Positions 54,501-62,032 of a DNA stretch of 64,000 nt are shown one piece after another; the first letter of the stretch is position 1; every line of letters begins with the position of its first letter. The DNA comes from Schaalia sp. Marseille-Q2122 (lineage in GTDB: Bacteria > Actinomycetota > Actinomycetes > Actinomycetales > Actinomycetaceae), in contig NZ_CAHJXR010000006.1 in NCBI RefSeq assembly GCF_903645355.1, positions 207,587 to 271,586 of the forward strand, in the 5' to 3' direction. The notes under the pieces were generated by a model. The model had not been told where the DNA came from, did no database searches, and saw only the letters and a list, made by a program, of their open reading frames with translations. Made by a program: the position numbers and the translations under genes.

Positions 54501-57179
54501 GGTGAGGAAAGCTGCTTCTCCTACGATCCTGTGGGGCGCCTCGTGGAGGCGTCGATTCCGGGGGTGGGGCGCAGTCAGTACCGTTACGACCTGTGTGGCC
54601 GGGTGGTGTTCTCACGCGAGCCGCTGACGGGTGTACGACGCTTCTCCTACGACCAAGCCGGTCAGCTCGTTCGGGCAGTGAATGGGGTGGGTGGCACGAC
54701 TCGCTATGAGTATGACGTAATGGGTCGTTTGCGGGTGGTGATTGATCCTGCTGGTGGGGTTAGTCGGCGTGAGTATGATGTGGCTGGGCGTCTTGTGGCG
54801 TTGACTGATCCTTTGGGGAATGTTACCCGCGCCTCCTATGATGCGGCTGGTCGCCTCGTGACTCAGATGGGGCCAGACGGGGTGGAGCTCTCTTTTGAGT
54901 ACAACGCTGCGGGTGAGCGCGTGGCCACGTATGCGAATGGGAAGCTGCTGACTCGCATGGAACGTGACCTGGTGACGCGCACGGTGCGCCTGCTTGACCA
55001 TACTCACCCGGATGGGCGTGCAACGACGCATGAGCTTGCGTTCGATCATGCGGGGCGTCTGGTGTCACGCACACGTGAGCGTGCCGGGCAGGTGAGGGTT
55101 GCGCGGTGGGAGTATGACCGTGATGGCCGCCGCAGTGCGTTTATTAACCCCGATGGGGCACGCACGACCTACACCTATGACGAGGCCGGACGGTTGGCAT
55201 GCATGGAGCACCCAACCCTTGGGCGGGTCGATTTCGCCTACGACGAGGCCGGGCGCTTGCTGCGCGCCAACTCCTCTGAGGGGAGTCGCCACTGGCTGTA
55301 CGAGGGTGGTTGGCTGGCCGCTCACTGGCAGGACGAGGCTGACGCTGCGGGCGGGTCCGCGCGGGTTTCTTACGACATGTGGGGCCGCGTGAGCGCGGTT
55401 GAGGATGCTGGCATCACCTACGCCTATGCCTACGACGACGCTCATCAGTTGTGTGAGGTCAGGAGTAGTACTGGCACGGTCAATCAGTGGGAGTATGACC
55501 AGGCTGGGCGGCTTATTCGGAGTGTCTGTGATGGCGTTGAGACGGTTTTCGAGTACGACCAGGCCTCCCAGTTGACCCGCATGACTTCTGGTGAAGACTC
55601 AACCGTCTACACTTACGATCAAAAAGGCCGCCGCGTCAGCGCAGAAAGTGCGAGCGGCGAGCGCGTGCACTACGCCTGGGATGCGCGTAATTGGCTTGCC
55701 GAAATCACCACGCACCGTGCGGGCGGATCACCTGTGACCCATCGCCTGTGGGTTGATGGGCTAGGAGAACTCAACTCTGTTAATGATGTGGATTTAACCT
55801 GGGATAGTGCCAGCCTCTACCCGTCTTTGACTAACGTGAATGGTGTTCCTCTCATGCACATGCCAGGCGGGGGAATCCGCAGTGGGAGCTCTCAGGTGGA
55901 GCCTCAGGCGGAGGGGCAGGCGGGGTGTTCTGGGGGTACTTCGTGGCGCACCAGCCGCTGGCATGACCCGGCTAATCCGTGGACGGCACCTGCCCTGGGA
56001 GAGCTTTCGGGTGTAATGGGCCTGCAGATCAGTAGCACTGGCACGCCTGTCGTTGCCGGACTGGAGTGGATGGGGGCACGCCCCTACGATCCTGCTACCA
56101 GTCATTTCCTCTCACGCGACCCGCTACCACCCCTTGCGGGAAGCAGTTGGGAAGCCAACCCCTACAACTACGCGGCCAACAACCCCCTCAATGCCGTTGA
56201 CCCCCTGGGCCTGCGGCCGGTGACGGACGCGCAGTTGAATGCGTACAACGATTATTACGGGCTTGATATCGGTTCAAGCACGATGCGCTGGATTGCCAAT
56301 AACTGGGAATACCTTGTTGGTGGGGCTGCGATTATCGCCGGCATTGCTCTTCAAGTTTTCCCTGGTCCCGGTACTGCTGCGGGACTAGCTCTCATGATTG
56401 CTGGTAGTGGCCTTGCTGCGGGTGGCACTTCCCTCGTCATCCAGAAATGGACTACAAACACGCTCGATTGGTGGCAAATAGGATTTGATGCAACTCTCGG
56501 GGCTGCAAGTGGCCTATTTGGTGGATTGTTTGGACATCTAGCATTGAAAAGTCTCCAGGGGGTGCGCTTCGGCACCCCTATCGCCGGCGCAGTCGGGAAT
56601 GCTGCAAGCGAGACTCCTTATGCCATCCACGATCTTATTGAGAACCCCCAGGATAGTTTCCTTACGGCAAGTAAAACAGGAGGAACAATGGCTATTGGTG
56701 CTCTTACTCCTGTCCTGGGGGGCAAGATTAGTAGAAGCCTGAACGTTAGCAGCCGCTTCGTCGACCCCGTTGTAGAAGGTAGTGCAGCAGTCAGTGAAGT
56801 ATTTCTCTCGAATGCAGTCGACCATTATGGCGGCGGTCAACCCGCAAACTGGGACGTTGCAGCTTTCCGCGCAACTGTCCAGGGAGCATTAAACGGCACG
56901 CGGGCACTGGATCTCGATCTTCCTTCCGCCGCCAAAATTAGCCAAGATGCCCCTGGTGGGTATAGCCTCAATCCTCATCTAAGCGGTCCTCGCACAGAAC
57001 CCACTGTCGACACTTCTGAGAGCAAGTCATTTAATCCCGTGAGAAGTAATCCCGATCTATCACGTCAGCCAAGATCCTGTGTTCGCCCTATTGGGCTTTC
57101 CCGCTTTTATCTTGACATCAGCGGCCCACGACCCCGGATCTACTTCACAGCCCCGACTATTTACTTTGGCGATCACTAA
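51546..57179 (+). CDS. RHS/YD-repeat polymorphic toxin with WXG-like head
   Basis: 1877 residues from GTG (AAGG eight bases upstream). Residues 1-125 are helical and lack a signal peptide, resembling WXG/LXG-type secretion heads. After a spacer comes a DUF6531-like strand region near 290-350, then YD repeats with dozens of 'YDxxGR' motifs (about 440-1440) and the RHS core end 'YDPATSHFLSRDPL' (1514 onward) to DPLGL (1552-1556). Beyond it is a 321-residue tip of unrelated composition, with strongly hydrophobic stretches (about 1580-1625, 1640-1665), followed by a polar end. In RHS proteins the shell encloses a C-terminal toxin. The tip does not match a nuclease or deaminase motif I know; membrane attack is a guess. 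It is followed by two paralogous membrane proteins. Confidence 0.85.
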   Translation: MSYFGEYQTDVVYDLGFASELVCNLRWMAQKIDDYEVSRAGAEGTASDGFEGAFSQVFSDNMHHARIDGMNLSFVLGIVADRIDYLIHEVIKENKRRAHIRNYMAEHDDWWSSIWDWFAGTTVPPFPAEILPEKPGQHLMVLHARDHSRMGTIARMGISSAYPARLRTAATMIHAACDRISGVDALIADLHEYPSRCQYGSVDIGDLTQNLRRWLEYNRADAQWLNVVAQAFEEAGGGGDFPVSLSDVALLAALEAQGVALARTPLDITAPTLAGIDPATGYVLDPVNAASGSFIEPEVDLVFTGGCVSLAFTRMYNSVGDSGGVFGPHWTSVLDQQLCLEDEQVRWVRDDGRHILFPRFGRGFERAVQDHYWCDRIPVNHVPDFVRGFIPAHDDECFVVSDNQGSCWFYDYRGAWLGSGVGEGTFVCAQRREDGMIQALVHERGRSITCEYTNGLCVKVQGSDGRELNYHYDDDSRLIGVSSQLGERRYILGVQGLIEQVFSVDGVREVTNTYDEAGRVVSQVTDFGREVRFSYLPGGVTEVADQSGARANAWISNAQGRLVGVIDADGNRQSMSYDNCGNLVAATDRDGQVTVHVYDQRGRRTRTVLPTGGEFTFAWDEHDRLSTMVTGSGGQVSYLYDSDTQRHPSVIVDPMGGQTSLTWDQGLLCRIVDPTGVSVSLGYDVFGDLVSVTNDQGVCARFVRDEAGRVCQAVAPDGAVTRLEYDERGHCVAVEHPDGARWSYEFEGSRLVATVDPYGARTSATYGEHGQPVSVTDPLGRTTRRVFDACGNVESLLLPDGAEYSFVHDALSRLRELRTPDGGLWRHEWDEMGNLVRATDPTGVSQRWVHAPAPSPANAVRASGVTADSDVAGPANSADQKMPDYGVEFDQYGRPTRWSGPAGDEGIVTYDLGGNPVEFLDADGGLTLFRRDLAGRVVERISPEGVSVRYTYDACGRVQGVHDAAGTTRFEYDVCSRVAKRISPTGEESCFSYDPVGRLVEASIPGVGRSQYRYDLCGRVVFSREPLTGVRRFSYDQAGQLVRAVNGVGGTTRYEYDVMGRLRVVIDPAGGVSRREYDVAGRLVALTDPLGNVTRASYDAAGRLVTQMGPDGVELSFEYNAAGERVATYANGKLLTRMERDLVTRTVRLLDHTHPDGRATTHELAFDHAGRLVSRTRERAGQVRVARWEYDRDGRRSAFINPDGARTTYTYDEAGRLACMEHPTLGRVDFAYDEAGRLLRANSSEGSRHWLYEGGWLAAHWQDEADAAGGSARVSYDMWGRVSAVEDAGITYAYAYDDAHQLCEVRSSTGTVNQWEYDQAGRLIRSVCDGVETVFEYDQASQLTRMTSGEDSTVYTYDQKGRRVSAESASGERVHYAWDARNWLAEITTHRAGGSPVTHRLWVDGLGELNSVNDVDLTWDSASLYPSLTNVNGVPLMHMPGGGIRSGSSQVEPQAEGQAGCSGGTSWRTSRWHDPANPWTAPALGELSGVMGLQISSTGTPVVAGLEWMGARPYDPATSHFLSRDPLPPLAGSSWEANPYNYAANNPLNAVDPLGLRPVTDAQLNAYNDYYGLDIGSSTMRWIANNWEYLVGGAAIIAGIALQVFPGPGTAAGLALMIAGSGLAAGGTSLVIQKWTTNTLDWWQIGFDATLGAASGLFGGLFGHLALKSLQGVRFGTPIAGAVGNAASETPYAIHDLIENPQDSFLTASKTGGTMAIGALTPVLGGKISRSLNVSSRFVDPVVEGSAAVSEVFLSNAVDHYGGGQPANWDVAAFRATVQGALNGTRALDLDLPSAAKISQDAPGGYSLNPHLSGPRTEPTVDTSESKSFNPVRSNPDLSRQPRSCVRPIGLSRFYLDISGPRPRIYFTAPTIYFGDH

Positions 57180-57197
57180 ATCGAAAAGGAGAACGGC

Positions 57198-57842
57198 ATG
57201 GAGAAGTACCGTTTCGGGTGGACTTACGATCATCAGATCAAGCGTCCCGAACCTCAACATCTCCTCACTGCTGTAGCCGCAGTAGGTGTCGCGGTCCTAT
57301 GGCCCGCAATCGTGCCCAACGTGGAGCCCTTCTTCATCGCATTACAAGCCTTTATCTCCTCGGGAGTCTTCCTCGCAGGCGCCCACCGCACCAGCCGCAT
57401 CCGCATTGCCATGCCGATCGTCGTCACTGCGGTCATCACCGGTGTAGTTGGCCGCTTAGCTCCCCAAGCTATCCCCGCGGGCTTCCTCCTGGTCCACGCT
57501 TTCTTCACCTTCGGCAACGCCTGGAAATACTGGTACCTCCAACAAGACCCCGCCAGACTCAGCCCCCACTACCGCTACTTCAAAGACCCCAACACCCAAC
57601 CTCAACGGCACATCATACGCGGAGTTCTCCTTGCACCATCAACATTCCTCATTGGAGGAATTCTCGGACTCATCATTCAAGGACTCCATCTTGCGACTCG
57701 TGAAACATCCGGACGCATTGCCACAATCATCATCATCCTTCTCCTCCTACTCTCAGCACTCGAGGTAGTTATCGGGATTGTTCAACTCATCCGCAGGCTT
57801 TTGCGCAGACGCGCGGCCTCGTCAAAAGCTCGTCCTGCATGA
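57198..57842 (+). CDS. Multi-pass membrane protein 1, candidate RHS immunity
   Basis: 214 residues; AAGGAG stands seven bases before the ATG, 18 bases after the RHS gene stop. About six hydrophobic segments with a central polar loop 'WKYWYLQQDPARLSPHYRYF' that is shared with the protein encoded next. A basic C-terminus (RRLLRRRAAS). I know no named family. Position directly after a polymorphic toxin makes immunity likely; membrane location fits a toxin acting at the membrane. Confidence 0.65.
   Translation: MEKYRFGWTYDHQIKRPEPQHLLTAVAAVGVAVLWPAIVPNVEPFFIALQAFISSGVFLAGAHRTSRIRIAMPIVVTAVITGVVGRLAPQAIPAGFLLVHAFFTFGNAWKYWYLQQDPARLSPHYRYFKDPNTQPQRHIIRGVLLAPSTFLIGGILGLIIQGLHLATRETSGRIATIIIILLLLLSALEVVIGIVQLIRRLLRRRAASSKARPA
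57513..57616 (+). repeat. Conserved 104-bp block shared by the two immunity candidates, copy 1
   Basis: Differs from 58230-58333 at only about five positions, while flanking parts of the two genes have diverged strongly. Confidence 0.9.
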
Positions 57843-57917
57843 GTGCCGCGTGCTCCTTTGGAGCTGTCTCACACCCATCGCTGGCTGCACGTCAGTAGCT
57901 GGGGAGGGAATAAACCT

Positions 57918-58550
57918 ATGTGGAAAATCTTTCAAGGGTGCTTCGACACCCCCATCAACCGTCCCACACCCCGCGCCCTCACGACAGGTTTCGGCGCCCT
58001 AGCAACGGCACTAGCATTACCTGCCATCATCCCCAACACCAGCTACGCCTTCCTCGCCGCCCAGACCCTATTCGCCTCAGGAACCTTCATCGCAGGAGCA
58101 CACCGCAACCACGCCGTCCGCGTCCGCGCCCTCGTTGTCCTGCCCCTGATCGTCGCCGCAATAAGCATCCGACACTACCCCCTCAACACCATCCCAGCCT
58201 TCCTCCTCTGCTACGCCTTCTACATCTTTGGTAACGCCTGGAAATACTGGTACCTCCAACAAGACCCCGCCAGGCTCAGCCCCCACTACCGCTACTTCAA
58301 AGACCCCAACACCCAACCCCAACAACACATCATCTACGCCCTCTTCCTCACCCCACCACTTTTTCTCTTCACCGGTTCCCTCATTGTTACGCTTCAGGGA
58401 ACCGGATTGTTTGGCGAGAGAATAACCTTCATCGCAATATCTATCCTCGTCGTAGGGTGCCTCGTATTCGCCCTCACCCACATCGTCATTGGCATTGTTC
58501 AATTCATCCGCAAAGCCTTGCACAGACGCTCGGCCTCTCCAAACGCCTAA
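57918..58550 (+). CDS. Multi-pass membrane protein 2, candidate RHS immunity
   Basis: 210 residues from ATG at 57918, chosen because GGAGGG lies eight bases upstream; an in-frame extension to 57843 is not protein-like. It has the same layout as the protein encoded before it (about 40 percent similar by eye): paired helices, polar loop with 'YWYLQQDPARLSPHYRYF', more helices and a basic C-terminus. It is probably co-transcribed with the RHS gene. Duplicated immunity genes of slightly different specificity are common behind polymorphic toxins. Confidence 0.62.
   Translation: MWKIFQGCFDTPINRPTPRALTTGFGALATALALPAIIPNTSYAFLAAQTLFASGTFIAGAHRNHAVRVRALVVLPLIVAAISIRHYPLNTIPAFLLCYAFYIFGNAWKYWYLQQDPARLSPHYRYFKDPNTQPQQHIIYALFLTPPLFLFTGSLIVTLQGTGLFGERITFIAISILVVGCLVFALTHIVIGIVQFIRKALHRRSASPNA
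58230..58333 (+). repeat. Conserved 104-bp block, copy 2
   Basis: Partner of 57513-57616; the match starts and ends abruptly and includes third codon positions. Confidence 0.9.
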
Positions 58551-58569
58551 TTTGCGCGGGCGCCTACGT

Positions 58570-58904
58570 TAAACCGGTGCCTTGTCGCAGCTTCCGCGTG
58601 CCAGAACAACGCACGCCTGCCCTAAACCGGTGGCTTGTCGCAGATTCCGCAGCTTACCGGTGCCTTGTTGTCATACCTGTGCCGCACCCGCCACCGGAAT
58701 AACAACAAGCCACCGGTTAAGCGGAGAATGCCTGTGACAGCGAGTGTGCGGGGCGTGCTGGCGGCGGCAGGGTAGGCGGAGCATGCCAGTGCCGACGGAC
58801 ATCCGGGGTGTGTTGGCGGCGGCGGGGCAGGCCCGGGCGTATGGACTGAGCGAGCGGTAGCGAGCGAGGGAATCGGGCGGGGCCACCGCCAGCACGCACC
58901 GCGC
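58570..58904. repeat. Dyad-rich dispersed repeat, copy 2 (right of RHS island)
   Basis: Starts TAAACCGGTGCCTTGTCGCA, 20 bases after the second immunity candidate stop. It contains the same hairpins as copy 1, in the same orientation, plus a tandem duplication of the GCGTGCTGGCGGCGGCAGGG-type unit (about 58757 and 58807). Strong matches to copy 1 span most of its length. Confidence 0.85.
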
Positions 58905-58965
58905 ACACCGCCCAACGGCCTAAGCAGTGCAGGCCAGGCCAGGCAAGACAAGGCATGCCCGTACC

Positions 58966-60426
58966 TCACCCCGCCCGGCGCGCCACCTCAGCAGCCTGGC
59001 GCGCAGCGCCCAGGGCCACATACTCTGCCGAGGGTGCCACGCGCACCCGCGCACCGAGCACGCCATCAGCCAGGGCCTGAACAGCGCGCGAACGAGCGCC
59101 ACCGCCGACCATGACGACCTCGTCAATGGGAGCGCCCAGGTTACGCACGGCATCCAGAGCAAAACGCATCAGTCCCAACAAGCCTTCAACGGTCGCGCGG
59201 GCGACGTATTCGGGGGCGGAGTTGGCCAGGGTCATGCCTGAAAGTGTTGCGGTAGCGTGTGGCAGGTTCGGGGTGCGTTCGCCTTCAAAGTAGGGGACGA
59301 GCACCAGGCCGCGCGCGTCGGGCACAGACAGGGCCGCCTCGTCGAAAGCGTCATAGTCCAGGCCCGTCACCTTGCACATGGCGTCGATAATGCGCGAGGC
59401 ATTGAGGGTGCAGGCCAGAGGCAGCCAATGGCCGGAAGCGTCTGAGAAGCCAGCGACGAGGCCTTCCGGATCGGCAACAGGTTGGGCCGCAACAGCAGAG
59501 ATCACACCAGAGGTCCCCAGGGACAAAAGCGCCTGGCCAGGACGCAGGTCCACACCCAGGGCCGCGCCAGCGTTATCACCACAGCCCGGGCCCAACAGAA
59601 TCTCACCCCAACCGCGGGTGGCGTCGCCTCGTCCGGCCACCTCCCACGGCTCGCAGATGCGCGGCAGGATAATGCGCCGGGCGGCGTCCTCGTCGATGTG
59701 CAGGGCGCGGGCGAGGATGTCGTAGCGGTAGGTGGACCCATCGGCCGCGACGTAGCCAGTGCCGGAGGCGTCCGAGCGGTCCGTGCGCAGGTCAGCCAGG
59801 TCCGTGGAGCCTGAGATTTTCCAGGTCAACCAGTCGTGAGGCAGGCAGATCGCGGCGATGCGCGCGGCGTTTTCAGGCTCATTGTCGGCCAGCCAGCGTA
59901 GTTTCGTGACGGTGAAGGAGGCGACGGGAACGGAGCCAGTGGCCTCCACCCACCAGCGTTTGCCCACCTCATGGGCGGTCGCCAGCTCAGTAGCGCGCTG
60001 GCCAACCCCACTCTCCTGGGTACCCCCGGTACAGCAGGCGGCATCTAGGCCCTCACTGTCATTGCCGCGCTGGACACCATCAGCATTTCCGCCCGTTTCA
60101 CCCCCATATTCTTCAATGAGGTCAACGGCGGCTTGGGCTGAGCGCGTGTCATTCCACAGCAGGGCTGGGCGGATGACCTGCCCGTCAGCATCGAGGCACA
60201 CCATGCCGTGCTGCTGCCCGCCGACTGACAGGGCGTGCACATCATCGAGCCCACCAGCGGCCTCAAGCGCCTGCTCGAAGGCTGTCCACCAGTGGTCGGG
60301 GTGGATTTCGGTGCCGTCGGGGTGTGAGGCTTTGCCTTCCCGCACGATCTGGCCGGTGGCGGGATCCCAGATGATGACCTTGCAGGACTGGGTGGAGGTG
60401 TCGACACCTGCAACATAGGGACGCAT
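58966..60426 (-). CDS. xylB: Xylulokinase
   Basis: 486 residues. FGGY carbohydrate kinase: 'GVDTSTQSCKVIIWD' phosphate loop at the start, 'SVGGQQHGMVCLD' and 'LLWNDTRSAQA' are typical xylulokinase motifs, and 'GCGDNAGAALG' carries the probable catalytic Asp284. It phosphorylates D-xylulose to xylulose 5-phosphate in the cytosol, feeding the pentose phosphate pathway. Residues about 110-155 form an insert rich in Gly, Asn and Glu that interrupts the usual sequence, low in complexity and without known motif. It follows xylA on the same strand by 144 bp. Confidence 0.93.
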   Translation of the reverse strand: MRPYVAGVDTSTQSCKVIIWDPATGQIVREGKASHPDGTEIHPDHWWTAFEQALEAAGGLDDVHALSVGGQQHGMVCLDADGQVIRPALLWNDTRSAQAAVDLIEEYGGETGGNADGVQRGNDSEGLDAACCTGGTQESGVGQRATELATAHEVGKRWWVEATGSVPVASFTVTKLRWLADNEPENAARIAAICLPHDWLTWKISGSTDLADLRTDRSDASGTGYVAADGSTYRYDILARALHIDEDAARRIILPRICEPWEVAGRGDATRGWGEILLGPGCGDNAGAALGVDLRPGQALLSLGTSGVISAVAAQPVADPEGLVAGFSDASGHWLPLACTLNASRIIDAMCKVTGLDYDAFDEAALSVPDARGLVLVPYFEGERTPNLPHATATLSGMTLANSAPEYVARATVEGLLGLMRFALDAVRNLGAPIDEVVMVGGGARSRAVQALADGVLGARVRVAPSAEYVALGAARQAAEVARRAG

Positions 60427-60503
60427 CCTTGCGTCTCCTTTCCGTGATTGACGAGGGCGTTCGGCGAGGCATGGGGCCCGTTGTGGGTCCTGTGAGGAAA
60501 GGG

Positions 60504-60561
60504 CGAGGGTGGCCTCGTGGCCGGGTGTTGGTGCACCGGTGCGATGGTGAGGCCACCCTCG
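60504..60561. other. Hairpin in the xylA-xylB spacer
   Basis: A perfect 13-bp stem CGAGGGTGGCCTC / GAGGCCACCCTCG encloses about 32 bases with a smaller GGTGCACCGGTGC hairpin. It could act as an mRNA stabiliser or partial terminator between xylA and xylB. Confidence 0.55.
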
Positions 60562-60570
60562 TATTGTCCC

Positions 60571-61746
60571 TTAGCCGATGAGGTGGCGCATGGCGTGCTG
60601 GTAGAGCTCAACGAAGTGGTATTCGCGTGCTCCGGCTGCTTCGGCGTCGAAGTCTTCAAAGGCCGAGCGGTCGGCGAGGAAGTCTTCGAAGCTTTCGCCT
60701 TCTGCCAGGGTGGATTGGCCGAGTTCGGGGATGGAGGCCTTGGCCATGAGTTCTTGGGTGCGCGGGTCGGCGCGGAAGGCGGCGGCCTTTTCGGCGAGCA
60801 TGAGGTACATTTCGATGTTCGCGCGGGCTGATTCCCACACGCCTTCCATGCCTTCGGTGCGGCCGGGCTTGTAGTCGAAGTGCAGGGCGCCGTCGTAGCT
60901 ATTGCCGCCGTTGGGGAAGCCGTTTTCGAGGAGGTCGACGGTGAAGAAGGCGCTGGCGAGGTCGCCGTGGCCGAAGGCCTTGTCCTGGTCGTATTTGACG
61001 CCGGATTGGCCGTTGAGGTCGATGTGGAAGAGCTTGTCGGCGTGGAGGGCTTGGGCGATGCCGTGGGTGAAGTTGAGGTTGGCCATTTGTTCGTGGCCGA
61101 CTTCGGGGTTGAGGCCGACGATGTCGCCGTTGTCGAGTTCTGCGATGAGGCCGAGGGCGTGGCCGATGGTGGGTAGGAAGATGTCGCCGCGGGGTTCGTT
61201 GGGCTTGGGTTCGAGGCCGATGCGCAGGTCGTAGCCTTGGTGCTTGATGTAGGCGGCGACGGTGTCAAGGCCTTCCTTGTAGCGTTCCATGGCTGCGCCG
61301 AGGTCCTTGGAGGAGTCGTATTCTGCGCCTTCACGCCCGCCCCACATGACGAAGGTGGTGGCGCCAAGCTCGGCGGCTAGGTCAACGTTGCGCAGGAGTT
61401 TGCGCAGTCCGAAGCGGCGGATGGAGCGGTCGTTGTTGGTGAGGCCGCCGTCTTTGAAGATGGGGTGGCTGAAGGTGTTGGTGGTGACCATTTCGATGAC
61501 GAGGCCGGCGTTGTCGGCTGCGGCTTTGAGGCGTGCGATGCGGTCGGCGCGTTCGGCGTCGGAGGCGTTGAAGTCGAAGACGTCATTGTCGTGGAAGGTG
61601 ATGCCCCAGGCGCCGAGTTCGGCGAGTTTTTCGGCGTATTCCCAGGGGTCGAGGGCGGGGCGGGTTGCTGCGCCGAAGGGGTCAGCTGCGGTCCATCCGA
61701 CGGTCCAAAGGCCGAAGGAGAACTTCTTGTTATGTGGGGTAGTCAT
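60571..61746 (-). CDS. xylA: Xylose isomerase
   Basis: 391 residues from ATG at 61746. Actinobacterial-type xylose isomerase of about 390 residues. Catalytic His52 and Asp55 (ITFHDND) and the metal-binding '[12 protein letters not shown]' and 'HIDLNGQ' regions are present. It converts D-xylose to D-xylulose and needs Mg2+ or another divalent metal. It is divergent from the ROK regulator and stands upstream of xylB. Together with the GH31 enzyme it would process xylose released from imported xylosides. Confidence 0.96.
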   Translation of the reverse strand: MTTPHNKKFSFGLWTVGWTAADPFGAATRPALDPWEYAEKLAELGAWGITFHDNDVFDFNASDAERADRIARLKAAADNAGLVIEMVTTNTFSHPIFKDGGLTNNDRSIRRFGLRKLLRNVDLAAELGATTFVMWGGREGAEYDSSKDLGAAMERYKEGLDTVAAYIKHQGYDLRIGLEPKPNEPRGDIFLPTIGHALGLIAELDNGDIVGLNPEVGHEQMANLNFTHGIAQALHADKLFHIDLNGQSGVKYDQDKAFGHGDLASAFFTVDLLENGFPNGGNSYDGALHFDYKPGRTEGMEGVWESARANIEMYLMLAEKAAAFRADPRTQELMAKASIPELGQSTLAEGESFEDFLADRSAFEDFDAEAAGAREYHFVELYQHAMRHLIG

Positions 61747-62032
61747 TGTTCTTTGCCTCTCATGGTGTGGTAGTGGAGCACATACAGGGTTGGAAATTTT
61801 TGCATAGTTTTCTTGATGCTGTGCATTTTTGTTCAGCACCTTTGCTGATCTCAGCTTATGGAGATTTCACATAATCCGCACAATTTCTGTCTTTTGCTCA
61901 GTATTTTGAACGCTTTTGTGTGGAGGCGTCTGCCGCGCTGCACATCTTCACTCGCGCGGAGGAAAATGCGGCATCGGCCACTTATTTTGTTGTGTTAAAA
62001 AACATACTGGATGTGTGCGCTACAGTCAAGCC
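61747..62032. promoter_or_regulatory. Divergent control region of xylA and xylR
   Basis: About 285 bp, AT-rich, with several candidate sites for the ROK repressor: the perfect palindrome GCTGATCTCAGC at 61844-61855 and a T-rich GTGCATTTTTGTTCAGCAC near 61821-61839. Before the xylR ATG (62033) a TACAGT hexamer at 62021-62026 ends six bases upstream, which suggests a leaderless mRNA. Confidence 0.45.

Noticed and set aside
59960..60110. Intein or domain insertion in xylB
   Set aside because: Far too short and lacks splicing-junction residues or endonuclease motifs.
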